NCBI GenBank assembly: GCA_038326655.1
Contig: JBBQKG010000021.1
Coordinates: 1-55,196, forward strand
Direction: 5' to 3'
Source of the DNA: JBBQKG01 sp038326655
Lineage (GTDB): Bacteria > Actinomycetota > Thermoleophilia > Solirubrobacterales > JBBDJG01
DNA length: 55,196 nucleotides
Below, piece by piece: positions 16,247 through 22,837 of this stretch. The notes under the pieces were generated by a model, which saw only the letters and a program-made list of their open reading frames with translations, ran no database searches and was not told the origin of the DNA. The first letter of the stretch is position 1; each line of letters begins with the position of its first letter. The translations under genes and the position numbers were made by a program.

Positions 16247-17592
16247 CAAGCCACCTCGCTCTTTGCAGGCACAGCAAGGCCGGTCTCTTCGGAGATGGAT
16301 ATCGCCGCGCCCTCTCCAACCCGCTCGTCGGCTTGCCGACGAGCGGCCTGTTTCATATGCTCCTCGAACTCTCCCCGGAAGTGCTTGATCATCGAGCCGA
16401 CCGGCATCGCCATCGAGTCGCCCAGCACGCAGAGGCAGTTGCCGATGATGTTCTCCTGGACGCTCGCCATCACGTCGAGGTCCATCGGGGTCGCTTCGCC
16501 AGAGTCGATCCGCTCGAGCATCTTCACGGTCCAGTTCGTGCCCTCGCGGCAGGGCACGCACTTGCCGCAGGACTCGTGGCGGTAGAACTCCGCGAGCCGG
16601 AGCGCGACCGCGACGATCGGGACGGTCTCGTCGATCACGATGATCGCGCCGGACCCGAGCATCGAGCCCGCCTGCTGCATGCTCTCGAAGTCGTAGGGCA
16701 GGTCGAGATGCTCCGCGGTCAGGACGGGGGCCGAGGAGCCGCCGGGGAACCACGCCTTCACGCTCGCGCCGGGGTACGGCCCGCCCGCCAGCCCGTAGAC
16801 GATGTCGCGCGCCGGGATGCCCAGCTCGACCTCGTAGTTGCCCGGCCGCTTCACGTTGCCGGACACCGACACCACCTTCGTGCCCGGCGACTTCTCGGTG
16901 CCGAAGCTGCGAAACCAGTCGGCGCCGTTGACGATGATGTGCGGGGTGTTCGAGAGGGTCTCGACGTTGTTGATCAGCGTCGGTCCCTGGTAGAGGCCCT
17001 GGTTCGCCGGGAACGGCGGCTTCAGCCGTGGGTTGCCGCGCTTGCCCTCGAGCGAGTCGAGCAGGGCGGTCTCCTCGCCGCAGATGTACGCGCCTGCGCC
17101 ACGATGCACGACCAGGCTGCACGAGAAGCCCGATCCGAGCACGTGGTCGCCGACGTAACCGTGCGCCCGAGCCTCGCTGAGCGCGGCGTCGAGGATGTCG
17201 GCCTCCTCCTCGTACTCGCCGCGGATATAGATGAACGCGTGCGACGTGCCCGCGGCGAAGGCGGCGATCAGCACGCCCTCGATCAGCTGGTGCGGGTTCT
17301 TGTGCATCAGCTCGCGGTCCTTGAACGTGCCCGGCTCGGACTCGTCCGCGTTGCAGCAGAGGTACTTCTCGACGCCGCCATGGGGAAGGAAGCTCGCCTT
17401 CTTGCCCATCGAGAAGCCTGCGCCGCCCCGGCCTCGCAGTCCCGAGGCCTCGAGCTCCTTGAGGACGTCCTCCTGGTTCATCTCGGCGAGCGCCTTGCGC
17501 AGGCCGCCGTAGCCACCGAGGCGCTCGTAGACCTCGAGCCGCTGGAGCCCGGGCTCGTCGATGTGCGTGAAGAGGATGCCGCGCCCGTTCAC
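16246..17592 (-). CDS. nuoF: NADH-quinone oxidoreductase subunit F (NADH/FMN-binding)
   Basis: Binds NADH and FMN and passes electrons to cluster N3. 448 residues. ASGLRGRGGAGFSMGKK is the NADH/FMN loop, NADESEPGTFKDRELM is the flavin region, and RGAGAYICGEETALLDSLEG follows; ESCGKCVPCREG and NCLCVLGD supply the four cluster ligands. Most homologues end shortly after FRGEFEEHM. Here about 35 more residues follow, partly encoded by the 26-nt palindrome (QAARRQADERVG). The start is GTG 17592 with GAGGAGGAAA upstream; the GTGA overlaps the nuoE stop. Confidence 0.97.
   Translation of the reverse strand: MNGRGILFTHIDEPGLQRLEVYERLGGYGGLRKALAEMNQEDVLKELEASGLRGRGGAGFSMGKKASFLPHGGVEKYLCCNADESEPGTFKDRELMHKNPHQLIEGVLIAAFAAGTSHAFIYIRGEYEEEADILDAALSEARAHGYVGDHVLGSGFSCSLVVHRGAGAYICGEETALLDSLEGKRGNPRLKPPFPANQGLYQGPTLINNVETLSNTPHIIVNGADWFRSFGTEKSPGTKVVSVSGNVKRPGNYEVELGIPARDIVYGLAGGPYPGASVKAWFPGGSSAPVLTAEHLDLPYDFESMQQAGSMLGSGAIIVIDETVPIVAVALRLAEFYRHESCGKCVPCREGTNWTVKMLERIDSGEATPMDLDVMASVQENIIGNCLCVLGDSMAMPVGSMIKHFRGEFEEHMKQAARRQADERVGEGAAISISEETGLAVPAKSEVA
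16321..16346 (+). repeat. 26-nt TT-centred palindrome at the nuoF/nuoG junction
   Basis: Perfect inverted repeat: arm CCGCTCGTCGGC, centre TT, arm GCCGACGAGCGG. It is preceded by AAC and followed by CCTGTTTC. It lies inside the nuoF 3' extension. Read as nuo mRNA it encodes AARRQADERV, close to the AAHPQADERV that the related palindrome encodes at the end of nuoJ. Confidence 0.9.
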
Positions 17593-18260
17593 GGGGTTTC
17601 CTCCTCGGCCGCCACCCGCCGGCCGTAGTCGCCCACGAACTTTCGATCCGGCAGAAGGTCGCCAGGCTCCCCGCCGCCGCGCAGGTGCGCGGCCGCCGCG
17701 CGCGCATCGCCCGGCTGCAGCGGGCCGCGGTAGTGGCCTTCGATCGACGCCATCGGCGCCATGTCGCAGCCGCCGAGGCACTCGAACGCGCGCAGGCGGA
17801 ACTGCCCGTCCGGGCTCGAGCCGTTGATCGGCGACCCGGTCGCCTCCGCGAAAGCGTCCAGCACCTCGCGGGCCCCGCGCAGCTGGCACGAGATGTTCGT
17901 GCAGACGTAGATCGTGTGCCGGCCGACCGGCTCGAGCTCGAGCATGTCGTAGAAGGTCGCGATCGACTCGAGGTAGGCGGGCGTGACCCGCATCACCATC
18001 GCGACCTGGAGGATCGCCTCTTCCGAGAGCCAGCCGTGGAGCCTCTGCGCCGCGCTCAGCGCCGGCAGCACCGCCGAGTGGCGATCCGGGTAGAGCGACA
18101 TGTGGTGCTCGATCGTGGCGCGGAGCTCCGCGGGCACGTCGATCTCGTCCGGCTCGGGGACCTCCGCGGGCGGCGCGCCGACCTTGGCGCCGTCCCAGAC
18201 CTGGGCCGCAAGCCTGTTGGCCGAGCCGGGGACACCGCGCAGGTGGTCGAACTTGCTCAT
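17589..18260 (-). CDS. nuoE: NADH-quinone oxidoreductase subunit E
   Basis: Thioredoxin-fold 2Fe-2S subunit (cluster N1a) that partners NuoF. 223 residues, longer than the usual 160-180 because of a 35-residue N-terminal lead and a C-terminal tail. The helical part has AVLPALSAAQRLHGWLSEEAI and PAYLESIATFYDML. Cluster ligands are in VCTNISCQLRGA and FECLGGCDMAPM. Overlaps nuoD (ATGA) upstream and nuoF (GTGA) downstream. Confidence 0.96.
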   Translation of the reverse strand: MSKFDHLRGVPGSANRLAAQVWDGAKVGAPPAEVPEPDEIDVPAELRATIEHHMSLYPDRHSAVLPALSAAQRLHGWLSEEAILQVAMVMRVTPAYLESIATFYDMLELEPVGRHTIYVCTNISCQLRGAREVLDAFAEATGSPINGSSPDGQFRLRAFECLGGCDMAPMASIEGHYRGPLQPGDARAAAAHLRGGGEPGDLLPDRKFVGDYGRRVAAEEETP

Positions 18261-19534
18261 CGATCTATCCCGCCCAGGATCGGGTCAAGCATCGCGAGAT
18301 TCACGATCATGTCCGCGATGTAGCCGTCCAGGCACATCTCGCGCAGTGACTGCAGGTTCACGAACGAGGGGTCGCGCATGTGCACCCGGACCGGCTTCGC
18401 GGAGCCGTCCGAGACGACGAAACAGCCGAGCTCGCCCCGCGGGCTCTCGATCGGCACGTAGGCCTCGCCCGGCGGCACGCGAAAGCCCTCGGTGACGAGC
18501 TTGAAGTGATGGATCAGCGCCTCCATCGAGGTCGCGAGCTCGTGCCGCGGGGGCAGCGCGACCTTCCGGTTCGTAGTGATGTACGGGCCCTCGGGCAGGC
18601 CCTCGACCGCCTGGCGGACGATCGCGCAGGACTCCCGGATCTCCGCGATCCGCACGCGGTAGCGGTCGTAGCAGTCGCCCACCGTGCCGATCGGGATCTT
18701 GAAGTCGAAGTGGTCGTACGACGAGTACGGGTCCGCCTTCCGGAGATCCCACGGGTTGCCGGCGGCGCGCAGCAGTGGGCCGGTCACGCCCAGCTCCAGC
18801 AGCCGTTCCGGAGGGACGATCCCGACGCCCTTGGTGCGCTGCAGGAAGATCTCGTTGCGGTCGAGGATCGCCTCGTACTGGCCCAGGCGCGCGACCATGT
18901 CTTCGGTGAACTCGAGCACCTTGCGGCCCCAGTCGGGCGGAATGTCCTCGATCACGCCGCCGACCTGGATGTAGCGGGTGTGCATCCGCTGGCCGGACGA
19001 GGCCTCGAACAGGTCGAGCACCTTGTCGCGCTCGCGGAAGCAGTACCAGAGCATCGAGATCGCGCCGAGGTCGAGCGCCGAGGTGCCGAGCCACACCAGG
19101 TGCGAGTGGATCCGGTTCAGCTCGCAGTGGATCACGCGCAGGTATTGCGCCCGCGCGGGCACCTCCTCGTCGAGCAGCCGCTCGACCGACATGCAGAACG
19201 TGAGCGCGTTGAAGTAATAGGAGAGGTAGTCCATCCGCTCGACGAGCGGGATCACCTTCCAGTAGGACTTGTCCTCGCAGTTCTTCTCGATTCCCGTGTG
19301 GACGTAGCCGATGTACGGCTTCACGTCTTTCACGACCTCGCCCTCGAGCTTGACGAGCAGCCGCAGCACCCCGTGCGTGGCCGGATGGTGCGGCCCGAAG
19401 TTGAGCGTCAGCATCTCTTCCTCGAGGCCTTCGGGGCGCTCGTCGAACGCCTCGACGGCCGCGCCGGGCGGGCTCTCCGCCGTCACTCCGGTGGCAAGCT
19501 CGCGGACCCTGCCGTCCGGCTCTCGCTCGGTCAC
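18257..19534 (-). CDS. nuoD: NADH-quinone oxidoreductase subunit D
   Basis: 49-kDa-type subunit that forms the quinone site with NuoB. 425 residues. LNFGPHHPATHGVLRL carries the conserved His loop. It is followed by YIGYVHTGIEKNCEDKSYWKVIPLVERMDYLSYY and later SPRGELGCFVVSDGSAKPVRVHMRDPSF, and it ends ILGGIDR, all typical. A 39-residue charged lead precedes the usual start (MLTLNFG). The GTG at 19534 is chosen because it overlaps the nuoC stop as GTGA, matching the coupling seen along the operon. Confidence 0.96.
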   Translation of the reverse strand: MTEREPDGRVRELATGVTAESPPGAAVEAFDERPEGLEEEMLTLNFGPHHPATHGVLRLLVKLEGEVVKDVKPYIGYVHTGIEKNCEDKSYWKVIPLVERMDYLSYYFNALTFCMSVERLLDEEVPARAQYLRVIHCELNRIHSHLVWLGTSALDLGAISMLWYCFRERDKVLDLFEASSGQRMHTRYIQVGGVIEDIPPDWGRKVLEFTEDMVARLGQYEAILDRNEIFLQRTKGVGIVPPERLLELGVTGPLLRAAGNPWDLRKADPYSSYDHFDFKIPIGTVGDCYDRYRVRIAEIRESCAIVRQAVEGLPEGPYITTNRKVALPPRHELATSMEALIHHFKLVTEGFRVPPGEAYVPIESPRGELGCFVVSDGSAKPVRVHMRDPSFVNLQSLREMCLDGYIADMIVNLAMLDPILGGIDR

Positions 19535-20061
19535 TCGTACCACCGTGGCATCTGGTGCTCGTTGTGGGTGAAGAGCACCGGCTCGCCGCCGAGCGGGAAG
19601 TCGCGCCGCTGCGGCCAGCCCTCGTACTCCTCGGGCATCAGGATCCGGCGCAGGTCGGGGTGCCCGCGAAACTCGATCCCGAACATGTCGAACGCCTCGC
19701 GCTCCTGGAAGTCCGCGGTGGGGAAGAGCTCGACGCACGAGTCGATCGCGGGCAGCTCGGACGCACCGGGATCGCCCAGGAGCGCCTTCACGTGGATGCG
19801 CTCGACCCGGTCCATGTTGAGCAGCTCGTAGTGCACGCCGAAGCGCGGCTCGTGTGGCAGGTAGTCGCACGCGTGGAGGCTGGCGAGAAAGCCATACCGC
19901 TGGAGCGGGTCGTCGCGGAGCCAGGTGAGCACCCCGAGCACGTGACCGGGGTCGACCACCAGCGTCGCGATCCCGCGGTGGTGCAGCGTGCCGGCGATCG
20001 AGTCGGGGCGGCGCTCCCGAAGCTCGTTCGCGATCAGCTCCAGTCCGGTTGGATCCGGCAT
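19531..20061 (-). CDS. nuoC: NADH-quinone oxidoreductase subunit C
   Basis: 30-kDa-type peripheral subunit, 176 residues. The diagnostic C-terminal signature is present: WEREAFDMFGI-type segment QEREAFDMFGIEFRGHPDLRRILMPEEYEGWPQRRDFPL. The N-terminal half has ALTWLRDDPLQRYGFLASLHACDYLP-like content. Starts with ATG at 20061, 11 bp after the nuoB stop. Confidence 0.96.
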   Translation of the reverse strand: MPDPTGLELIANELRERRPDSIAGTLHHRGIATLVVDPGHVLGVLTWLRDDPLQRYGFLASLHACDYLPHEPRFGVHYELLNMDRVERIHVKALLGDPGASELPAIDSCVELFPTADFQEREAFDMFGIEFRGHPDLRRILMPEEYEGWPQRRDFPLGGEPVLFTHNEHQMPRWYE

Positions 20062-20072
20062 CTAGCGGTCCA

Positions 20073-20735
20073 CTACGAGGGCTCGCCGGCGGCGGGGGGC
20101 GCGAGCACGACGTTCGGGTGTGGCAGCTCCTCCGTGCCCTCTGCGTGATACCGCGACCGCCAGCCCAGGTCGGGGTGGCCCTGGATCTTGTGCTGGAGCT
20201 TCAAGATCCCGTGGATCAGCGCCTCGGGCCGCGGAGGACAGCCCGGCACGTGGACGTCGACCGGCATGAACTTGTCCGCCGCGACGAGCGCGTAGTTGTT
20301 GAAGACGCCGGTGCTCGAGGAGCAGGCACCCATCGCGATTACCCACTTCGGCTCGAGCATCTGGTCGTAGATCCGGCGAACGACCGGAGCCATCTTGATC
20401 GAGACGCGGCCCGAGAGGATCAGCATGTCGGCCTGCCGCGGGGAGGCCCGGAAGACCTCGGCGCCGAACCGCGCTACGTCGTAGCGCGATGTGACCAGGG
20501 AAATCTGCTCGATCGCGCAGCAGGCGAGGCCGAAGGTGGCCGGGAAGAGCGCGTTCGACCGCGCCCAGTTCAGCGCCCGCTCCAGCGTGGTCGCGAGCAC
20601 ACGCTCCTCCACGTGCCGCTCGAGGTCGGGCCCGTCGAGGTCGCCACGCAGGAGGTCACGGGCGCGAAGCTGCCGGATGCGGAAGTCGCCGGTGGCCTCG
20701 CCGGAGCCGCCGACTTTTTCTCGCTTTATCTCCAT
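20073..20735 (-). CDS. nuoB: NADH-quinone oxidoreductase subunit B
   Basis: Carries cluster N2, the last iron-sulfur centre before quinone. 220 residues. Ligand motifs are all present: FGLACCAIEQ (tandem Cys), MGACSSSTGVFNNY, and VPGCPPRPEALIHGI. The first 45 residues are a charged extension relative to short NuoB proteins. ATG 20735 lies within the 3' end of nuoA (10 bp overlap). Confidence 0.97.
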   Translation of the reverse strand: MEIKREKVGGSGEATGDFRIRQLRARDLLRGDLDGPDLERHVEERVLATTLERALNWARSNALFPATFGLACCAIEQISLVTSRYDVARFGAEVFRASPRQADMLILSGRVSIKMAPVVRRIYDQMLEPKWVIAMGACSSSTGVFNNYALVAADKFMPVDVHVPGCPPRPEALIHGILKLQHKIQGHPDLGWRSRYHAEGTEELPHPNVVLAPPAAGEPS

Positions 20736-21082
20736 TCGAGCGCGCCCCGGCGCCACACGAACACGAACGCGACCGTGAGCAGCGCCACGAATACGAGGAT
20801 CTCGCCGAGCACGAACGCGCCGGAGGCCTTCAGGTGGACCGCGACCGGGTAGAGGAAGATCACCTCGACGTCGAACAGGATGAACAGCATCGCGATCAGG
20901 TAGAAGCTGATCCCGAAGCGGAAGCCGCGTTGCACGTCCGAGGGCAGGCCGCACTCGTAGGGGTCGGACTTGGTCGCACTTGGCTTGCGCGGGCCGAGAA
21001 TCCGGTTGAGCGTCGTGAACGCGATGCCGACTGCCAAGCCAAGCCCTAGGAAGACGAGCACTGGGAGGTAGCTACGGAGCAA
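20726..21082 (-). CDS. nuoA: NADH-quinone oxidoreductase subunit A
   Basis: Three-helix membrane subunit, 118 residues, first gene of the operon. SDPYECGLPS is the conserved loop, followed by FYLIAMLFILFDVEVIFLYP. The start is TTG at 21082 (LLRSYLPVLVFLGL), which lines up with the usual MLxxYLP start of the family; there is no obvious ribosome site. It lies about 40 nt downstream of a TATAAC -10-like box on the minus strand. Confidence 0.95.
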   Translation of the reverse strand: MLRSYLPVLVFLGLGLAVGIAFTTLNRILGPRKPSATKSDPYECGLPSDVQRGFRFGISFYLIAMLFILFDVEVIFLYPVAVHLKASGAFVLGEILVFVALLTVAFVFVWRRGALEWR

Positions 21083-21123
21083 GTGGGGGCGTGTGAGGGA
21101 CGCTCAAGTCAGGGTCGGCTGGT

Positions 21124-21155
21124 GTTATACACCACTCTTGTAACAATGTGTTACA
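21124..21155 (-). promoter_or_regulatory. probable nuo operon promoter with overlapping 17-bp palindromic operator
   Basis: On the minus strand a TATAAC -10-like box lies at 21124-21129. Upstream of it, at 21139-21155, is the perfect palindrome TGTAACA-ATG-TGTTACA, placed where the -35 region should be. No good -35 hexamer is visible, which fits an activator-dependent or repressor-covered promoter. The same palindrome lies upstream of the divergent membrane-protein gene at 21201, so one regulator could act on both. Confidence 0.55.
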
Positions 21156-21200
21156 TAGTGCTTTCCGTCGCAATCTCGGCTCCACGAGCGGGTCAGCGGG

Positions 21201-21641
21201 ATGGCTGACGTCCATCTGGCGCTCGGCGTCACGGTGCTCGTGCTCAACCTCGCGACGGGTGTCTGGGGTGCGGTCGCCTGGTTCCAGGAGCGCCCTTCGG
21301 TCGGCTTCTGGTACGTGCTCCGCGCGGCCCAGGCGTCGGTCGTGGTGCAGGTGGTGCTGGGCGTGCTGCTGCTGGTCGCCGGCCGCGAGGCCGAGGACCC
21401 GATCCACTACATGTACGGGTCGGCGCCGCTGCTCGTGAACCTGATCGCGGAGGGGATGCGGGCCGGCGCGGCCCAGCGGGAGCTGCCCGAGGGCGTCGAC
21501 TTCGCCACGCTCGGCGCCACCGACCAGCGCACGATCGCGCTGCGCATCGTGCGCCGCGAGATGGGCGTGATGACGCTCGGTGCGTTGCTGATCGTGGCGT
21601 TCGCGTTCCGCGCCGCGCAGGTAAGCGGGCACCTTTTTTAG
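21201..21641 (+). CDS. small integral membrane protein of unknown function
   Basis: 146 residues with four likely transmembrane segments: HLALGVTVLVLNLATGVWGAV, ASVVVQVVLGVLLLVAG, YGSAPLLVNLIAEGM, and MTLGALLIVAFAFRAAQ. I do not recognise a named family. Its position, divergent from nuoA across a 118-bp promoter region with a shared palindrome, hints at a respiratory link, but this is only contextual. The ATG at 21201 has GCGGG just upstream. A palindrome with a T-rich tail at 21681-21706 follows and may terminate it. Confidence 0.7.
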   Translation: MADVHLALGVTVLVLNLATGVWGAVAWFQERPSVGFWYVLRAAQASVVVQVVLGVLLLVAGREAEDPIHYMYGSAPLLVNLIAEGMRAGAAQRELPEGVDFATLGATDQRTIALRIVRREMGVMTLGALLIVAFAFRAAQVSGHLF

Positions 21642-21680
21642 GGGCGGCCGGGATCCTGCGAACCTCGCGCTAGCGTAGAC

Positions 21681-21706
21681 CCGCCATTTGCCTTGGCAAA
21701 TGGCGG
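21681..21706 (+). terminator. 26-nt TT-centred hairpin with T-rich tail after the gene at 21201
   Basis: Perfect inverted repeat: arm CCGCCATTTGCC, centre TT, arm GGCAAATGGCGG. It is preceded by AC and followed by CCTTTTC, so on the plus strand it looks like an intrinsic terminator. It lies between the convergent genes at 21201 and 21712. It has exactly the 12-2-12 layout of the palindromes at the nuo junctions and is therefore their sixth relative in this window. Confidence 0.7.
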
Positions 21707-21711
21707 CCTTT

Positions 21712-22242
21712 TCACGGCCCCTCCAGAGCCTCGTCAACTTCCGGTGGGGCTGGCTCGCGTTCCGTGAGCGCCCAGTAGTCGCCGCGGAAGAACACGAGCG
21801 GGTCTCCCTCGCCGGTCCAGAGGTCGACGACCTCGGCGACCGCGATCAGGTGGTCGCCGCCGGGCGTCAGCTCGCGCAGCTCGCAGCCCAGCCCGGCGAG
21901 GCAGCCTGCCAGCGCCGGCACCCCGCGCCGGTCGGACCATTGGACGCCCTCGAACTTCTCCGCCTCGGGCAGCTTGGACGCGAACCGTGCCGCGACCGCC
22001 TCCTGGCCGTGCTCGAGGAACTGGATCGCGAGCCGCCGGGAGTGCTCGACCGCGGCCAGCGTCCGCGCCGCGCGGTCGAAGCACACGATCACGAGCGGTG
22101 GATCGAGCGATAAGGACGTGACCGCGTTCGCGGTCATCCCGGACGGGCCCTCGGGGCCGAAGCTCGTGACGACGCAGACCCCGGTCACGAAGCGGCCGGA
22201 CGCGTCCCGGAAGGCGCGGGCGTCGATCGCTCCGGAATCCAT
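21712..22242 (-). CDS. flavin reductase-like FMN-binding protein
   Basis: 176 residues of the split-barrel flavin reductase family (HpaC/RutF-like), which reduces FMN or FAD with NAD(P)H for partner monooxygenases or binds flavin. Landmarks are SGRFVTGVCVVTS, GMTANAVTSLSLDPPLVIVCF, and GDHLIAVAEVVDL followed by PLVFFRGDYWAL. ATG 22242 is chosen because MDSGAIDARAFRDASGRF begins at the domain edge; an upstream ATG at about 22299 would add a basic lead. No partner monooxygenase is adjacent. Confidence 0.85.
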   Translation of the reverse strand: MDSGAIDARAFRDASGRFVTGVCVVTSFGPEGPSGMTANAVTSLSLDPPLVIVCFDRAARTLAAVEHSRRLAIQFLEHGQEAVAARFASKLPEAEKFEGVQWSDRRGVPALAGCLAGLGCELRELTPGGDHLIAVAEVVDLWTGEGDPLVFFRGDYWALTEREPAPPEVDEALEGP

Positions 22243-22407
22243 GGCCGCATCTTTGCGGATGAGAGGGAAATCCCGGCGCCGACCCTTAGCCGCCGTCATG
22301 CAGGCGCTACGGCCACCTGAAACTGGAGGCTGCTGCGCCTGGGGCCGGCGCCGGATGCGTGGGGGATTCGCTTCGGCGCCGCGCATCCCTTCCCACCGGC
22401 GCGCGCG

Positions 22408-22413
22408 TATGAT
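22408..22413 (+). promoter_or_regulatory. -10 box for a probably leaderless cytochrome transcript
   Basis: TATGAT lies 8 nt before the GTG of the cytochrome gene, so transcription would begin at or next to the start codon. No Shine-Dalgarno sequence precedes the GTG, which agrees with a leaderless mRNA. Confidence 0.5.
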
Positions 22414-22421
22414 CCCCGCCC

Positions 22422-22829
22422 GTGAAGCTGGCCCCCAAGGCTCTACTGCTTACCGCTGCGCTTGCGGGCGCCGCCGCGTTCGCTTCCGCGTGCGGGTCGC
22501 ACGGCGTCCAGGTGAAGGATCGCGGCGCCGAGCTGTTCGCCGAGCGCTGCGCCGGCTGCCACACGCTGTCGGCCGCGGGCACGCAGGGCAGCGTGGGCGA
22601 GCGGATCAGCGGCCCGAACCTCGACCAGCGCAAGGAGACCAAGGACACCGTGCTCTATGCGATCCGCAACGGCGGCTTCTCCGGCGCGATCATGCCGCAG
22701 AACGTCGTCGTCGGGAAGGACGCGGACGCCGTCGCGGCCTTCGTCGCGAAGTACGCCGGGACCAAGTCGACGAGCCCGCCGGCGCCCAAGAACCCCGCTG
22801 CGACCAGCGGCCCAAACGGCTCGCCCTAG
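22422..22829 (+). CDS. c-type cytochrome, exported, single haem
   Basis: 135 residues. A Lys-containing start and a hydrophobic signal segment (LAPKALLLTAALAGAAAFASAC) end in a Cys, which could be a lipoprotein site. The mature part has a class I cytochrome c domain: AELFAERCAGCHTLSA (CxxCH haem attachment), GPNLDQRKE, and a distal GFSGAIMPQN Met ligand. A Pro/Ala/Ser-rich tail ends the protein. Likely a periplasmic or outer-face electron carrier. The GTG start at 22422 is probably leaderless. serS follows with its reading frame opening about 8 bp after this stop. Confidence 0.85.
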   Translation: MKLAPKALLLTAALAGAAAFASACGSHGVQVKDRGAELFAERCAGCHTLSAAGTQGSVGERISGPNLDQRKETKDTVLYAIRNGGFSGAIMPQNVVVGKDADAVAAFVAKYAGTKSTSPPAPKNPAATSGPNGSP

Positions 22830-22837
22830 GAGCAGCT

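Noticed and set aside
11361..16346. The junction hairpins as intrinsic terminators of the nuo operon
   Set aside because: In the direction of the nuo mRNA they are not followed by T-runs, they lie inside or between co-translated genes, and the operon must be read through for complex I to be made.
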